A stretch of 64,000 bases of DNA, taken from NCBI GenBank assembly GCA_945910005.1, contig OX246737.1, forward strand, positions 84,599,414 through 84,663,413, given 5' to 3'. This stretch comes from Isoperla grammatica. Lineage: Eukaryota; Arthropoda; Insecta; Plecoptera; Perlodidae. A program made the translations under genes and the position numbers. A model generated the notes under the pieces. The model had not been told where the DNA came from, made no database searches, and saw only the letters and a program-made list of their open reading frames with translations. Every line of letters starts with the position of its first letter. Position 1 is the stretch's first letter. Below, piece after piece: positions 11,310-23,345 of the stretch.

Positions 11310-11625
11310 ATAGAATAGGGCTTACTGCGGACGGCGTGTGTGATCTGTGTGGGAAGGAGGAGCAGACCAGAAGGCATCTGCAGATCTGTGAGGGACTAAG
11401 AGCCCAAAATGACGCTATGCCAGGGAGCATAAAGTTTCACGACAGGGAGGCGAATCTCTATTGGCTGACGAGATCCAGCATGATGGTCAGATAGACCAAT
11501 TGTGGGCATATGAAATGATGATGATGTATTGTAATGTGTGTGTAATGTAACCTTTGACGCAGGTTGACAAGACAACCTGCGTTCGTTGTTATACTGGCCC
11601 TTGTTGCTTATTAACATGATATTGT
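11310..11625 (+). mobile_element. 5'-truncated non-LTR retrotransposon 3' end
   Basis: One frame from about 11318 reads CDLCGKEEQTRRHLQIC, the Cys-His motif common at the C-terminus of LINE ORF2 proteins, followed by RAQNDAMPGSIKFHD and then a stop. Downstream is a strong hairpin at about 11556-11582 (arms GACGCAGGTTG / CAACCTGCGT, loop ACAAGA), as expected in a LINE 3' UTR. The family differs from the I-like LINE elsewhere in the window. No target duplication was found. Confidence 0.45.
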
Positions 11626-12129
11626 GAAATTAGGTAGAAACTATGAATTTCTTAAATTATCCTTTTGGCATTGTTGATTGACTGATCGTTGAGCAACTCA
11701 AGAGATGAGCAACCAACACCATAGCAACCAGAGCCATAAAATGTGTGATTTGCAGAGCATTCGTATTTCGTATTACTCATCTCATTATTTCTACATTATT
11801 ACTTTGATCACACTCATATTTTGTGTCCATATTTTAATGATACTGTGATTATACGTACAAAAAAGAGTTTGTTCAAATTCGATCTAGTTCGGACACAAAC
11901 GATTTTTAAACGAACTAAAATTTACTAAAAATGAAATATTTTAGGAAGTTTAGAACTTGGGAAATAATAATCATTGCATGAATTTTACATAAAATCTTTG
12001 TACGTAAAACAACAGTTAAGTTTTATATATTTAGGTACAAACAGAATCGAAATATGTTGACTTTTGTGCATGTAGTTTGAGTAGTACGATAATACAGCAC
12101 ACCGGATGCACCGAGTGGTTTTCTGGCCG

Positions 12130-12430
12130 CACCCAATCCTCTTAATAGTGTTGTCAAAACGTAAGTATTTTACATTGCAGCAATGTTCTGATATTGTAGT
12201 TAAACGTTGAAACAATGTATGTATGAAACAGTCAAAACGTTTCATTTGGTTGTCAGTTAGTCAGGTGCTTACATTGTCAAAACGTTAATTTACGTTTCCC
12301 CAATGTTTTATTATTACGTTGGAAAAATGTTGGAATACGTTTCCACAATGTTTTATTATTACGTTGAAAAAACGTTTATTCTCGTGACAATTAGCTGCAT
12401 TTACAACGTTGCATACATACGTAAGGTATG
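12130..12430. repeat. Degenerate AACGTT/CAATGTT-rich tandem repeat
   Basis: Imperfect repeats of CAATGTTTTATTATTACGTTG and related words, most regular at 12300-12375. The vocabulary (ACGTTG, CAATGTTT) resembles the 82-bp array at 48360-48800, and both lie next to type A SINEs, but I cannot show they are the same element. Confidence 0.6.
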
Positions 12431-12484
12431 GTTATATACCTATGTTATAGCTACGTTTTAAATATGTGTATGTGTTTGTAGGGA

Positions 12485-13582
12485 AGTGGGAGGAGAAATA
12501 TTCAATGGGACAGTGGGGGGAAAGGGGATTGGGGTGTGGACTGCACTTCGTCTGACTTCTCCTCCTTGACCAGTCCGGCTTGGGTGGCCCTACCAGAAGC
12601 ATACGCTTCCCCCGGCATAGCTCTCGGGATCAACAATTTGGCTTTATTCTTCATTATCATCTTTCTCATCTTCATTATCACCCGCTCATTGTCTCGATTA
12701 GCCATCGTTGCATAAATATGAGACGTTAAGCCCCATTAATCAATCACCCGCTCATCGTGTCGATTAGCCGTCGTTGCATAAATATGAGACGTTAAGCCCC
12801 ATTAATCAATGAATGATTGATTAATGGGGCTTAACGTCTCATATTTATGCAACGATGGCTAATCGAGACAATGAGCGGGTGATAATGAAGATGAGAAAGA
12901 TGATGATTGATGATTGATAAATGGGGCTTAACGTCTCATATTTATGCAACGATGGCTAATCGAGACGATGAGCGGGTGATAATGAAGATGAGAAAGATGA
13001 TAATGAAGAATAAAGCCACATCCGAATCAGATCCATTGTGGGTCGCGTGAGTCGTCATACGGGAGTCCAGCAAGGGAGGGCAGGGCCAAGTGGGAGGAGA
13101 AATATTCAATGGGACAGTGGGGGGAAGGGGATTGGGGGGTGGACTGCACTTCGTCTGACTTCTCCTCCTCGACCAGTCCGGCTTGGGTGGCCCTACCAGA
13201 AGCATACGCTTCCGCCGGCATAGCTCTCGGGATCAACAAAGCACGCAAACCTGCCCACCACGATAAGGTGGCAGTCCCTGGGCAGGTGAGAAAGATGATG
13301 ATGAAGAATAAAGCCACATCCGAATCAGATCCATTGACGTTGCGTGGGTCGTCATACGGGAGTCCAGCAAGGGAGGGCAGGGCTAAGTGGGAGGAGAAAT
13401 ATTCAGTGGGACAGTGGGGGGGAAGGGACAGGGTCTCCTTTTGTCGCCTCTTACGACTAGCAGAGTCACTCTGGGCCTATTCTTCCCCGGGCCCAGACGG
13501 GTTATTAATCAATCAATCAATCAATCAACAAAGCACGCAAACCTGCCCACCACGATAAGGTGGCAGTCCCTGGGCAGGATGA
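12485..13582. repeat. Cluster of at least five SINE pieces, partly head-to-head
   Basis: Pieces, in order: a plus-strand copy (tail to the right) with internal deletion, about 12485-12750; a further tail copy to about 12810; an inverted tail 12825-12905; a nearly complete minus-strand type A copy 12911-13288; a type B piece 13289-13500 with the GGGCCCGGGGAAGAATAGG head; and a type A head fragment 13516-13580. The inverted tails at 12730-12900 form a palindrome. The proline-rich ORFs here are repeat-borne, not genes. Confidence 0.85.
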
Positions 13583-13615
13583 TGTTGAGAAATAAATAAT
13601 AATCATAATTATGAT

Positions 13616-13640
13616 AGTAATAATAATAATAATAATAATG

Positions 13641-13700
<60 letters not shown>
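13616..13700. repeat. (AAT)n microsatellite
   Basis: Near-perfect trinucleotide run with a few GATA interruptions. It produces long poly-Ile/poly-Tyr pseudo-ORFs. Confidence 0.98.
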
Positions 13701-13934
13701 TGGTGGTTTTCGTGGTTTCCACCGTACAAAGAGCGAATGCTGGGATGAGTACAAATCGGCCACGACCGTTCATAGCATCCACAGTTCGGTTTGGAAAAAA
13801 TAATGTGGACAATGATATATTAAGTAGTTCTAAGTAGATTTTAATAAGGTAAACACATGGAAATACTTGACATTTGTGTCCGTACAACATGTTTATGCCG
13901 GTTTTGACCGATTTTGTATGTATTGCAACAGTAA

Positions 13935-13936
<2 letters not shown>

Positions 13937-14003
<67 letters not shown>

Positions 14004-14033
14004 TATAATAATAATAATAATAATAATAATAAT

Positions 14034-14083
<50 letters not shown>
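13937..14083. repeat. (AAT)n microsatellite
   Basis: About 145 bp of AAT repeats with two AATTATAATA interruptions, ending just before DUF4806 copy B exon 1. Confidence 0.98.
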
Positions 14084-14085
<2 letters not shown>

Positions 14086-14399
14086 TAGGTAGTAAACGTA
14101 CCTTTTACAATTAAATTTACTTTTCAGACCCGATTGTTCGACTTCTTCTAGAAAAAAACGTGGAATTACAGAAGCAGGTTTTAAACTGCACAAATATGTT
14201 AGATAAACTGATAAAAAACAACCAGAACCCACCCGACCATCTTGGGGACATAGACGATCAATGTGAAAAGTTTCCTCTAAAGTCGGTAAATGAGGTGAAA
14301 GATTTTGAAAATCATTTAGACGATAACAGCCTTCAAATTAAGCAGTGGGTAAGTTTATCAACAATAATTTCATACTTTATTTACGCTTTCTAGTTTTAA

Positions 14400-15000
14400 G
14401 GACGGTTCACATCGATTCCAAAACTTTTTAATTGATCAATGAGGTTTAGAAATCTATTAGTTGTACAGTACCAGAATGCCTTCTATTGCAGGGCTGTATC
14501 TTTGTTTAATTCCTAATGGCTAATGTAACCCTAATGTCCCGTCTGACGTCCCGCCTCCTCAAGGAGTACGCTTGGTATCGTGGACGCGGCGGTATGATTG
14601 GGGCGAGGCTCCCTGCTCCGTCCCTAATGGAGAGCTCCTCTTCATCGAAGCACTATCCCAGTAAAGTTTTACTGTTTAGTTACTGATTGATAGGGTTTGC
14701 CCACTTTTACTGGAATATTTTTTAAATTTCCTTTCCTTATTTTTAAGTATTTTCGACCAAAGGAAGAAATTCCATCAGGCTCTTCCTAGTTCATTATTTT
14801 TCTTTACCACATATTAATAACGTTCTCTAGTTTTCCATCATTCTTCAGTTTTTTGAGAAATGTCCTTTTGGAATAACGTTTTCTCACCCCTATTGGTCCA
14901 TTTATAAACATACGCACGCACACACGTACACACACATGTACATTATTATTTATTATGCATTCAATGTTTAAAAAAAAATCACGTATGAAATAATTGTGTA
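14400..15000. other. Intron sequence, no gene
   Basis: No ORF or element I recognise. A CCAGTAAAGTTTTACTG palindrome with an inverted TTTTACTGG at 14706 hints at an old MITE, unproven. Confidence 0.4.
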
Positions 15001-15007
15001 ATACGTG

Positions 15008-15053
15008 TTGATTGATTGATATTTGGGCTTAACGTCTTATATTTTTGCAACTT
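15008..15053 (-). repeat. SINE tail fragment
   Basis: TTGATTGATTGATATTTGGGCTTAACGTC...TTTTTGCAAC is the 3' tail of the window's SINE family, read on the minus strand and truncated after about 40 bp. Confidence 0.75.
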
Positions 15054-15208
15054 GTTGTATATGTAAATAATACAGTAATATTATAGTATGCATATTCTAT
15101 ACTGGGGGGTGAGTCTCGACTTCCTCGCGGAAACGAAACTTTCGACAGGCTGGAATCCATTCTTGACCAATCGGAACGTGGCGTGTTTTAAGTATTTTCC
15201 ACAGTCTG

Positions 15209-15417
15209 TGTTATATAAATGTATTTTATATGTACAACAACCACAACAACAAGACTGTACTTGAGTTGAGTTGTACTTCCGGTCCCTGCAGTTGATCATG
15301 TAGTTTCACAATGTCATGGCTGAATAAAACCACAGTGCATAACAGCTCGGATAATCAATGGATACCTATCCATCACAACTCCATCCTAAGTTAATAAGTA
15401 ACAACAAAGTAATAACA
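15209..15417 (+). repeat. 5' LTR of the Gypsy element
   Basis: 209 bp, TGTTATATAAATG to AAGTAATAACA. It contains a TATATAA-like box near its start and AATAAA near 15336. One mismatch to the 3' LTR (CCTATCCATC versus CCTATTCATC). Confidence 0.96.
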
Positions 15418-15434
15418 TGGTGTCAGAACAAGGG
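15418..15434 (+). promoter_or_regulatory. Primer-binding site
   Basis: TGGTGTCAGAACAAGGG directly follows the 5' LTR. TGG pairs with a tRNA CCA end; the TGTCAGAA that follows would fit a tRNA with a TTCTGACA acceptor, perhaps tRNA-Leu, which is a guess. Confidence 0.75.
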
Positions 15435-15550
15435 ATACACGTATATTTAACTAAATAAACAACGTTCGCGTTAGTTATAAAAGTTTAGTTTAAAAGTGAG
15501 GTTAGGAAGTACCGACCACATGTAGAACGCGCAAGCCTAACATTACAATA

Positions 15551-16921
15551 ATGGAAGGATTCCGAGTTCCGCCAGTGCTGAAGATAAAAGACAACCCCCA
15601 CGTAGAGTGGAAGGATTGGCGTCAGCAGTTTGAAACGTACATAGCTGCAACTGGCCTGGGGCCGGATTCACAAGAGGTCTTAACTTAGGCCTGGCCTAAC
15701 TTTAGGACCACTACGCCATTTGGCTGATACGGACCTACATATAGCCTCGACTCGACGTTGCTAAGAAACCCTAGTAAATAACAAACACTTGAGACAAATA
15801 TTTAGGCCCGGTCTGAGTTGGTCTTATCTTTCTTCAAAGATGGTGGCAATGCGTCTATGACTTCGAAATGTGAACATAAATAAATATCGTTTACTTACCT
15901 TGACATACACATTTCTCTGTTTTTAGATTGTTGAGGTATAAGAAAACAAAACACTTAACTTTAAAACACCGCCTTGCAATATTTTAAGCTCGCTGTGATT
16001 TTCACGAAAGTAGCTATCAATTGGGCCGTGTAGTAGGCCTACCATGGATTTATAATAGCACATACGGTACAGCAGGACTGAGGACCGGTCCTAAGTTAAG
16101 ACCTCTTGTGAATCCGGCCCCTGGACACTAAACCAGATGCACGTAAGATTGCAATGCTAATAAACTTGATAGGACCAGACGCTCAGCCCATATTCAACAA
16201 TTTCCTGTTTGATAATCCGGAAGATAAGAAGAAGTTTGATGTGGTGCTTAATAAATTTGAAGAGCATTGTCTCCCACAAGTAAACATAATCATGGAACAG
16301 TTTAAGTTTTTCAACGTCAAGCAGAAAGAAGGTCAGCCATTTGATAGCTTCTTGACAGAATTAAGAACGAAATCAGGCTCGTGTGATTTTGGAAATCAAT
16401 TAGACAATCTAATGCGAGCTAGAATCGTGTTTGGGATCCGAGATTTGTCTTTACAAGAAAAGCTTCTTCGAGACGGAGCCCTAACCCTGGACAAGGCTAT
16501 CACCGTTTGCCGAGCGGCAGAAGCGTCAAAACGACAACTCGACCAGCTACGTGATACAACATCACATGCAGGACAACCAAGTGAAGTGAATGCGGTGAAA
16601 TCGACTCTCAACTGGAAACAGAAAAACTCTGGAGAACCGCGAACGGCGAAGCACAATCAGCCGACTGCGACCGCAACCAACACCTCGTTCAAGAAACCGT
16701 TTGACTGTCGCAAGTGTGGGAATTCTCATTTAGCTAAAGCTTGCCCAGCCTTTGGCAAGGAGTGTTTTGTGTGTCATGGTAAAAATCATTTCAGTTCCGT
16801 GTGTTTTCACAAGAAACTCAAACAGGTGAAAGAAGTGACACTTCAAGAAAATGAGTACGTAGTTGAGCTACTAGAAAACAAGACAGTGTCACAAGTAGAA
16901 AAAGATGAGGTGGCTTACTAA
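15551..16921 (+). pseudogene. gag of the Gypsy element, split by a MITE
   Basis: Starts at ATG 15551. The first 36 codons are followed by a 462-bp MITE (15659-16120) and the frame resumes exactly once the MITE and its 3-bp duplication are ignored. The product has a capsid-like helical region and two C-terminal zinc knuckles (CRKCGNSHLAKAC and CFVCHGKNHFSSVC). It ends at TAA 16919-16921, overlapping pol by 17 bases with pol in the +1 (or -2) frame, so a frameshift would be needed to make Gag-Pol. Confidence 0.9.
15659..16120. mobile_element. 462-bp MITE in gag, Harbinger-like ends
   Basis: Terminal inverted repeats of about 30 bp start GGGCCGGATTCACAAGAGG. The flanks duplicate CTG, although base sharing between terminus and target allows 1-5 bp readings. 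GGGCC termini and a CWG-type 3-bp target fit PIF/Harbinger MITEs. No coding sequence. It must be younger than the already recent Gypsy insertion. Confidence 0.85.
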
Positions 16922-19900
16922 TTTAAAAATTGGTGATAAAAATGTAACCTTTAAGCTTGATACGGGTGCACAGGTAAACATCTTACCAGGTAACGTTTAT
17001 GACAATCTAAACCTAGGCTTATCTACTGCAGGTAAGGTGAAAACTACCAATACAATATTGATCACCTATGGCAACCATAGAATCAAACCTAGAGGCCTAG
17101 TGGAGTTAGTTTGTTCAAAGGGTAGCAATGAACGTATAAAATTAGATTTCATTGTAGCTGACATTGAGTCACAACCTTTGTTAGGCCTAAAAGGGTGTCA
17201 AAAATTAAACCTTATAAGAAAGGTTGACAAAGTTAATGTTGTTGCAAACATAGGGCAATGGATTCAGACTAAAGAGGGTATTGTAGCTGAATACAGTGAG
17301 TTATTTGAAGGATTAGGGAAACTCCCAGGAGAGTATAACATGGTTTTGAATGATAAGGTAGATCCTGTTGTTCATTCCCCTAGAAAGGTCCCATTTCAGC
17401 TCCAACCCAAACTGAAAGAAGCCCTTGAAAATCTTGAAGCTCAAGGCGTTGTATCTAAAGTAGATCACCCGACGGATTGGGTCAGTAGTCTCGTAATAGT
17501 GGAAAAACAAGACGGACGACTACGTCTCTGTCTTGATCCTAGAGATTTAAATCTGGCAATAAAACGTGAACATTTCGCAATTCCGACTGCCGAGGATGTC
17601 GCTGCTAGAATGAATGGGAAGAAAGTCTTTACAATACTCGACATGAAGGACGGGTTTTGGCACATACAGTTTAACAATACTAGTGCCGACTACTGTACTT
17701 TTCAAACCCCGTTTGGTAGATATCGTTTTGAAAGGCTTCCATTTGGCGTTAGTTCGGCACCGGAAATTTTCCAAAAGAGGGTCATAAAAATATTTGGAGA
17801 TATTACTGCAGTAGAGATTGTGTTCGATGATTTGATAATTGCAGGTACAACTGTAGAGGAACATGATAATATTCTTCTTGCAGTCTTAGAGAGAGCTAAG
17901 CAGTATGGAGTAAAGTTCAACAAGGATAAGCTGCAACTACGAGTGGACTCTGTGAAATACATAGGACATCTGGTAACATCGGAAGGACTCAAGCCAGATG
18001 AGGACAGGATTCGACCGATGGTTGAGATGCCTCGCCCAACAAGTAAGGAAGATCTACGTCGTTTCTTAGGTATGGACACGTATGTAGCTCAGTTTGTGCC
18101 CAAACTTTCACATACCACGGCCCCGTTAAGAGAATTACTTAAGAATGATGTTGATTGGCAATGGCAGCCTCACCATGAGAAAGCCCTTGCAAGCTTAAAA
18201 GAGAAACTATGCAATGCACCAGTTTTGAGATATTATGATTCAACCAAACCCTTGGTCTTGCAGACCGATGCCTCGAAAGACGGGCTTGGTGCATGCTTGA
18301 TGCAAGAATCTCTTCCAATAGCATATGCATCACGCAGCCTCACTGCGGCAGAAAAGAATTATGCCCAGATAGAGAAGGAGATGCTTGGAATAGTGTATGG
18401 TGTGCAAAAATTTCACCAATACGTTTACGGTAGAAGAGTGCATGTCCACACAGATCATAAACCCCTAGTCGTAATAGTGAAAAAAGAGCTAAATCAAGTG
18501 TCATTTAGGCTCCAACGCATGCTGCTAAAGTTGTTAAGATACGATTTAGATGTGTCGTATGTCCCTGGCAAAGAGCTGTTCTTGGCAGATACCCTGTCAA
18601 GGGCATATCTGTTAGACCCGGTTGAGGATGATCCTGAATTAAACGTAATTGTTCATTCAGTAGAAAAGCATTTAGCCGTGAGTCCAGCAAAGAGGGAGGA
18701 GACTCAGAAAGCAACTTTAGCTGATGAAATACTTCAAAAGTTAATTCACTACCACACAGAAGGTTGGCCTAGAAGAGTTTCCGATATTGAACCAGGAGCG
18801 AAACCTTATTGGAAACTCCAGGAACAGATCTCTGTGTCGGAAGGTCTAGTGTTTGTAGGAAATAAACTCCTCGTACCTCAAACAATGCGCGACAAAATGT
18901 TAATTTCAATCCATGAGGGCCATCAGGGCATGGAAAAATGTAAGGCAAGAGCACGAGCTATTCTCTATTGGCCGGGCATGACACAGCAAATTGAAGACAC
19001 AGTGTCCAAATGCTGGATCTGCGAGAAGTTTCAGAGAAACAACTCGAAAGAGCCCTTACTTCCTCATACCATTCCTGATCGGCCATGGCAGAAGATTGCT
19101 GCCGATTTCCTAGAGTATGGGGGTATTTCATACTTGGCCATGATAGATTACTATTCTAAGTGGTTAGAAGTAATCAAGTGTGAAGGAAGAACAGCAAAAG
19201 ATGTGATCCCAAATATGAAACTGGTATTCTCTCATCATGGTATCCCAGAGTGTGTAGTTTCAGATAACATGCCGTTTATGAGCTACGAATACAAACAATT
19301 TGCAAAAGAATGGGATTTTCAAATAGTTACCTCCAGCCCAACCTATGCACAATCAAATGAAATGGCGGAGAGTGCAGTAAAGATAGGGAAAATGATGCTC
19401 CGGAAGGCACAAGCTGAAGGAACTGATATATTTACAGCTCTTTTAGAGTACAGATCAACCCCTATCAAGGATATCAATAGGTCTCCAGCACAATTGCTTA
19501 TGAGTAGGAATCTTCGCACGAAGTTGCCGATGTCCAAGTCTCTCTTAGAACCTTGAGTAGCAACACAGGTTACGGAAGCCCTTCGTGTAAAACAATGTCG
19601 TCAGAAGAAGTTCTATGACCGGTCTGCTCGTCCTTTACCTCCATTGAGGGTAGGAGATAGTTGCAGAATTAGACGTGGCGATACTTGGGAAAAAGCCATT
19701 GTAAAGGGTATACATGAAACGCCGAGGTCCTACATCGTAACTACGGCAAACAACACGGACTACCGAAGAAACCGAAGAGATTTGCACCAGTCTGTAAATC
19801 CTCCTCCTACAGTAATGCAACCACCTCCGGAAGATTTGTTCCAAGAAACCAATCACATTCCTGAGCCATTAAATCCAATAGATCCTTTAGTTGTAGAACC

Positions 19901-19976
19901 TCCTTTGTCTAAAATAGTAACTACACCTGTTCGCAACAAACGACCTCCTCGTTATCTGTTGGATTACCAACACTAA
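16905..19976 (+). pseudogene. pol of the Gypsy element (one in-frame stop)
   Basis: One long frame with aspartic protease (LDTGAQ near residue 17), reverse transcriptase (LRLCLDPRDLN, TILDMKDGFWH, active-site FDDLIIAG near residue 306), RNase H (TDASKDGLGACL) and integrase (an HHCC zinc motif ending CWICEKF, then the DDE core with AADFLEY, SDNMPF and the downstream E). A TGA at 19554-19556 separates the integrase core from its basic, Pro-rich C-terminal part, which continues in the same frame to 19976. The usual Gly after SDN is replaced by Met. Everything else is open, so the damage is recent. Confidence 0.92.
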
Positions 19977-20142
19977 GTTAGTTACCATTAGTATGTAAAT
20001 CATTAGTTCATAATTGTATTCTAGTGTAACTCCAACTTTGTAAACTCTTAAAATGTAACTTTCAACTGTGTTGAATTTAGAAAAAAAAAAAAAAAAAAAT
20101 GTTAACTGAAAATTGTACTTACCATCAATAGTTATGTTAAGC

Positions 20143-20155
20143 TAAGAAAAGGGGA
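20143..20155 (+). promoter_or_regulatory. Polypurine tract
   Basis: AAGAAAAGGGGA ends directly at the TG of the 3' LTR, the expected plus-strand primer site. Confidence 0.85.
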
Positions 20156-20364
20156 TGTTATATAAATGTATTTTATATGTACAACAACCACAACAACAAG
20201 ACTGTACTTGAGTTGAGTTGTACTTCCGGTCCCTGCAGTTGATCATGTAGTTTCACAATGTCATGGCTGAATAAAACCACAGTGCATAACAGCTCGGATA
20301 ATCAATGGATACCTATTCATCACAACTCCATCCTAAGTTAATAAGTAACAACAAAGTAATAACA
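20156..20364 (+). repeat. 3' LTR of the Gypsy element
   Basis: 209 bp, one base different from the 5' LTR. It is followed by the GTCTG target duplication and then the rest of the fold-back left arm. Confidence 0.96.
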
Positions 20365-21248
20365 GTCTGCTAGCGGTGAATCAGTGAATCATCCAGTTGG
20401 CGGTGGCTTTTGTTATTAAAGCCATTTCATTTGTTCTGATAAACATGTCAAACGGGCACAAAGTTAACAATATGTAAGCTAATACTTTATTACAACACAT
20501 TATATTAGGTTCTATACATTAGGCTGTAGTACTACGTTACTAATGTAGGCCTATTAATGTAGGCCTAGGCTTATTGTAGCCTAGTAATGGCCTAAACTAA
20601 AAGAGTTGGGCCTACACCTAGGCTCGGACTACACCACGTTACCTTCTGACGTCACTTTCGACTGTGGAAAGTAATTCCATCTGCAATTTGGCTGTCGGAA
20701 TTACATTCTACAGACGAAAGTGACGTCAGAAGGTAACGTGGTGTAGTCCGAGCCTAGGTGTAGGCCCAACTCTTTTAGTCTAGGCCATTACTAGGCTACA
20801 ATAAGCCTAGGCCTACATTAATAGGCCTACATTAGTAACGTAGTACTACAGCCTAATGTATAGAACCTAATATAATGTGTTGTAATAAAGTATTAGCTTA
20901 CTTATTGTTAACTTCGTGCCCGTTTGACATGTTTATCAGAACAAATGATAATGCTTTAATAACAATATCCACCGCCACCTGGATGATTCACTGATTCACC
21001 GCTAGCAGACTTTGGAAAATACTTACAACGCGCCACATGGGTCCGATTGGTCAAGAATAGATTCCAGCCTGTCGAAAGTTTCGTTTCCGCGAGGAAGTCG
21101 AGACTCACCCCCCAGGTGGCAAGGCACATTGTGTTTAGGGGCCTTGCTCTTATCTTGCCACTCGTTATGTGTATGTACGTATTACATTGTAAAATGTAAC
21201 TCGCCCATATTGAAATAAAATAATAATTCGATTCGGTATCGATTCCAG

Positions 21249-21437
21249 AATGATTAATGGGGCTTAACGTCTCATATTTATGCAACGATGGCTAATCGAG
21301 ACGATGAGCGGGTGATAATGAAAATGAGAAAGATGATAATGAAGAATAAAGCCACATCCGAATCAGATCCATTGTACGTCGCGTGAGTCGTCATACGGGA
21401 GTCCAGCAAGGGAGGGCAGGGCCAAGTGGGAGGAGGG
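21249..21437 (-). mobile_element. 5'-truncated SINE
   Basis: Tail and middle of the ~385-bp SINE in minus orientation, ending at GGGAGGAGG where full copies continue. The 5' truncation suggests ordinary target-primed reverse transcription. Confidence 0.88.
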
Positions 21438-21665
21438 AAAAAAACATCAGACAGTTTCACATCAAGAACATAATTGTCCAATCACTGATTCATATGTTTC
21501 GTATTTGAAATATCGATCTTTGATTGGTTATCGCTCACTCGTCGATGGTGTTCGAAGCCTACAGGGTTGGTTTAGTCACTTTAAATTAAAGTCCCCCACT
21601 GCAAATCAGTTTAATTACTGAGTGGGTAGACTCTAAATGTGAATTTATTTTTTTATTTTATTTAA

Positions 21666-22843
21666 CATGTTCCAACCTTATAACAAATTACATCAAGAAT
21701 GTCGTACGGTACTGGGTACTGTCAAAAAACTATAAAATTTTGATTAAATGTGACGTAGGATAGTGGAATAGGAAAAGCTGTATCGAAAATATTAAATTAT
21801 TTAGTTACTTTATTGATACCATGTCTAGAGTTCCCAACCATCACTGTTTCACTGGGACAGATCAAGAATTGAAGATCTTGTCCTGGCTAAAATTAAACTG
21901 ATTTTGGGATGGAAAATGTCCCGGAATCATACGAAAGTGTCTTTCTTCTGCCCACGACCCCGCGCCGCCCGTAACGTGAGCTCGGAACGAGCAGGGAGAA
22001 AGATAATAAATTAATGTGAGCATGGTTGTCCACAGTTGACTTTTTAAAATGCATGGTGTTTTCCTAATCATTTCATAGGTTTCAGTAAATGTAGGTATAC
22101 CCTATTCTATTAATAATGTTATAATCACACAATAATTATTAAAATAAAAAATCTCAGGCAGGCACGTGGACTTATAATTTCTATTCAAAAGGAATGCGTT
22201 GAATTATTTGGAATTTTTGTTAACTTTAAGCTCACATATTTTTTGTCAAGCAGTAAAAACATATTTTAGGAACGTAAATCATGAAAAGAAGGTAACGAAA
22301 TTTTTCGACTTCGCTATAGGCCTTCGGCAGTATCAAATAGGTCGTTCCCTTTTCCTGCACTATTTGTCCCGGAATGTGATTTACCAAAGCTGGGAACCCT
22401 AACCATGTCACTTGTAAGCTATGGTTATTATTGGTATACATTAAGTATTAACCCGTTTCCATTAGTGGGAAAAAAATTGTTAATCATAAATTTGTAAGAA
22501 CGCATGTGGCAGCAAACAGCTGTTGTTTGTGTGAAAGTGGGAGAGAGATAGCTGCAAAGACCTATTAGTCGATCAGATTGAGTGGCGGGGGGGATGTGCA
22601 ATCCCAATGTGCATTCGGTCTACAAGAGCCATCGCTAGACATCATAGCGGAGTGGGGGCGCACTGCTGGAATCATTCTGAGCTTCTATGGGTGTGTGGAC
22701 CCTTGCTTTGAAGCATGCACTTATGTTAGCAGTTTTTTCATTTACGTTCATTTCACTAGACAGTTTTAGCTTGTTAAGTTATTTTTTAATATTTGACCTG
22801 GTGGTTTTATTTGTAAGCACTTAAAACGTGTTCTATTTTACAG
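21666..22843. other. Intron, no gene
   Basis: AT-rich intron sequence. Short ORFs have no recognisable content. Confidence 0.5.
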
Positions 22844-23276
22844 ATTATATACTTTGGACGAGTTGGAGGAAACAGTGTCAAGGAGGCAACATGGAACGTT
22901 GTCAAAATGATGCTGACAGCACAGGTGTCCCTAGATATAAATTGGCTTGGACGTAATGGGAGAATTGCCTTCGAAGATCTGAAGTTATGCCGGATCGTGA
23001 GAGGTAGGCTTGAGCTGCATAACAATTTTAATTAACAAACTAGGAAAACACTGTGTGGCGCGTTGTAAAGTGAGTGCGTTCACACACACGAATGTTGTGT
23101 GTGAAGTCATCTTGTGATATTGATGTTATGTGTAATTTAAATGTAAATGTGAAAGCTCCCACACACAGGATGCTACATCCTAGGTGGGTATTCTTCTACC
23201 TTATCTTTATAACAGTAAACATAAGACCAAACAAGTACATTCATGTGTAATATTTGTGTAAACAAAACAAGTGTTT

Positions 23277-23278
23277 TT

Positions 23279-23344
<66 letters not shown>

Positions 23345-23345
23345 A
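23277..23345. repeat. (TAA)n microsatellite with A-tract
   Basis: About 55 bp of TAA units followed by poly-A, inside intron 2 of DUF4806 copy B. Confidence 0.98.

Larger units (their letters stand above)
15209..20364 (+). mobile_element. Ty3/Gypsy LTR retrotransposon (Mag-like), nearly intact
   Basis: 5156 bp with two 209-bp LTRs that differ at one base, TG...CA ends and a 5-bp target duplication GTCTG (15204-15208, 20365-20369). Order: LTR, primer-binding site, gag, pol (protease, RT, RNase H, integrase), polypurine tract, LTR. The near-identical LTRs mean a recent insertion. Gag is interrupted by a MITE and pol has one in-frame stop. The CCHC gag, short LTRs and lack of an envelope gene fit Mag-like Gypsy elements; this clade call is from general knowledge and unsearched. 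Confidence 0.95.
15102..21115. mobile_element. Fold-back element (~400-bp arms) split by a Gypsy element
   Basis: Left arm: 15102-15208 plus 20365-20680. Right arm: about 20690-21115. The arms are near-perfect inverted copies, beginning and ending with CTGGGGGGTGAGTCTCGAC and its complement, with a loop of only some 10-15 bp near 20685. The left arm is interrupted at GTCTG by the Gypsy retrotransposon. Without the insert the fold-back is about 850 bp and would form a very long hairpin. It has no coding sequence and I see no target-site duplication at its ends, so its class is open. Confidence 0.88.

Noticed and set aside
13521..14232. Long ORFs of poly-Tyr, poly-Ile or poly-Leu on both strands
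   Set aside because: They are translations of (AAT)n microsatellites; the same occurs at 23279 and 31387-31681.
17313..18954. Several minus-strand ORFs across the Gypsy pol region
   Set aside because: They are shadows of the strong plus-strand pol frame.
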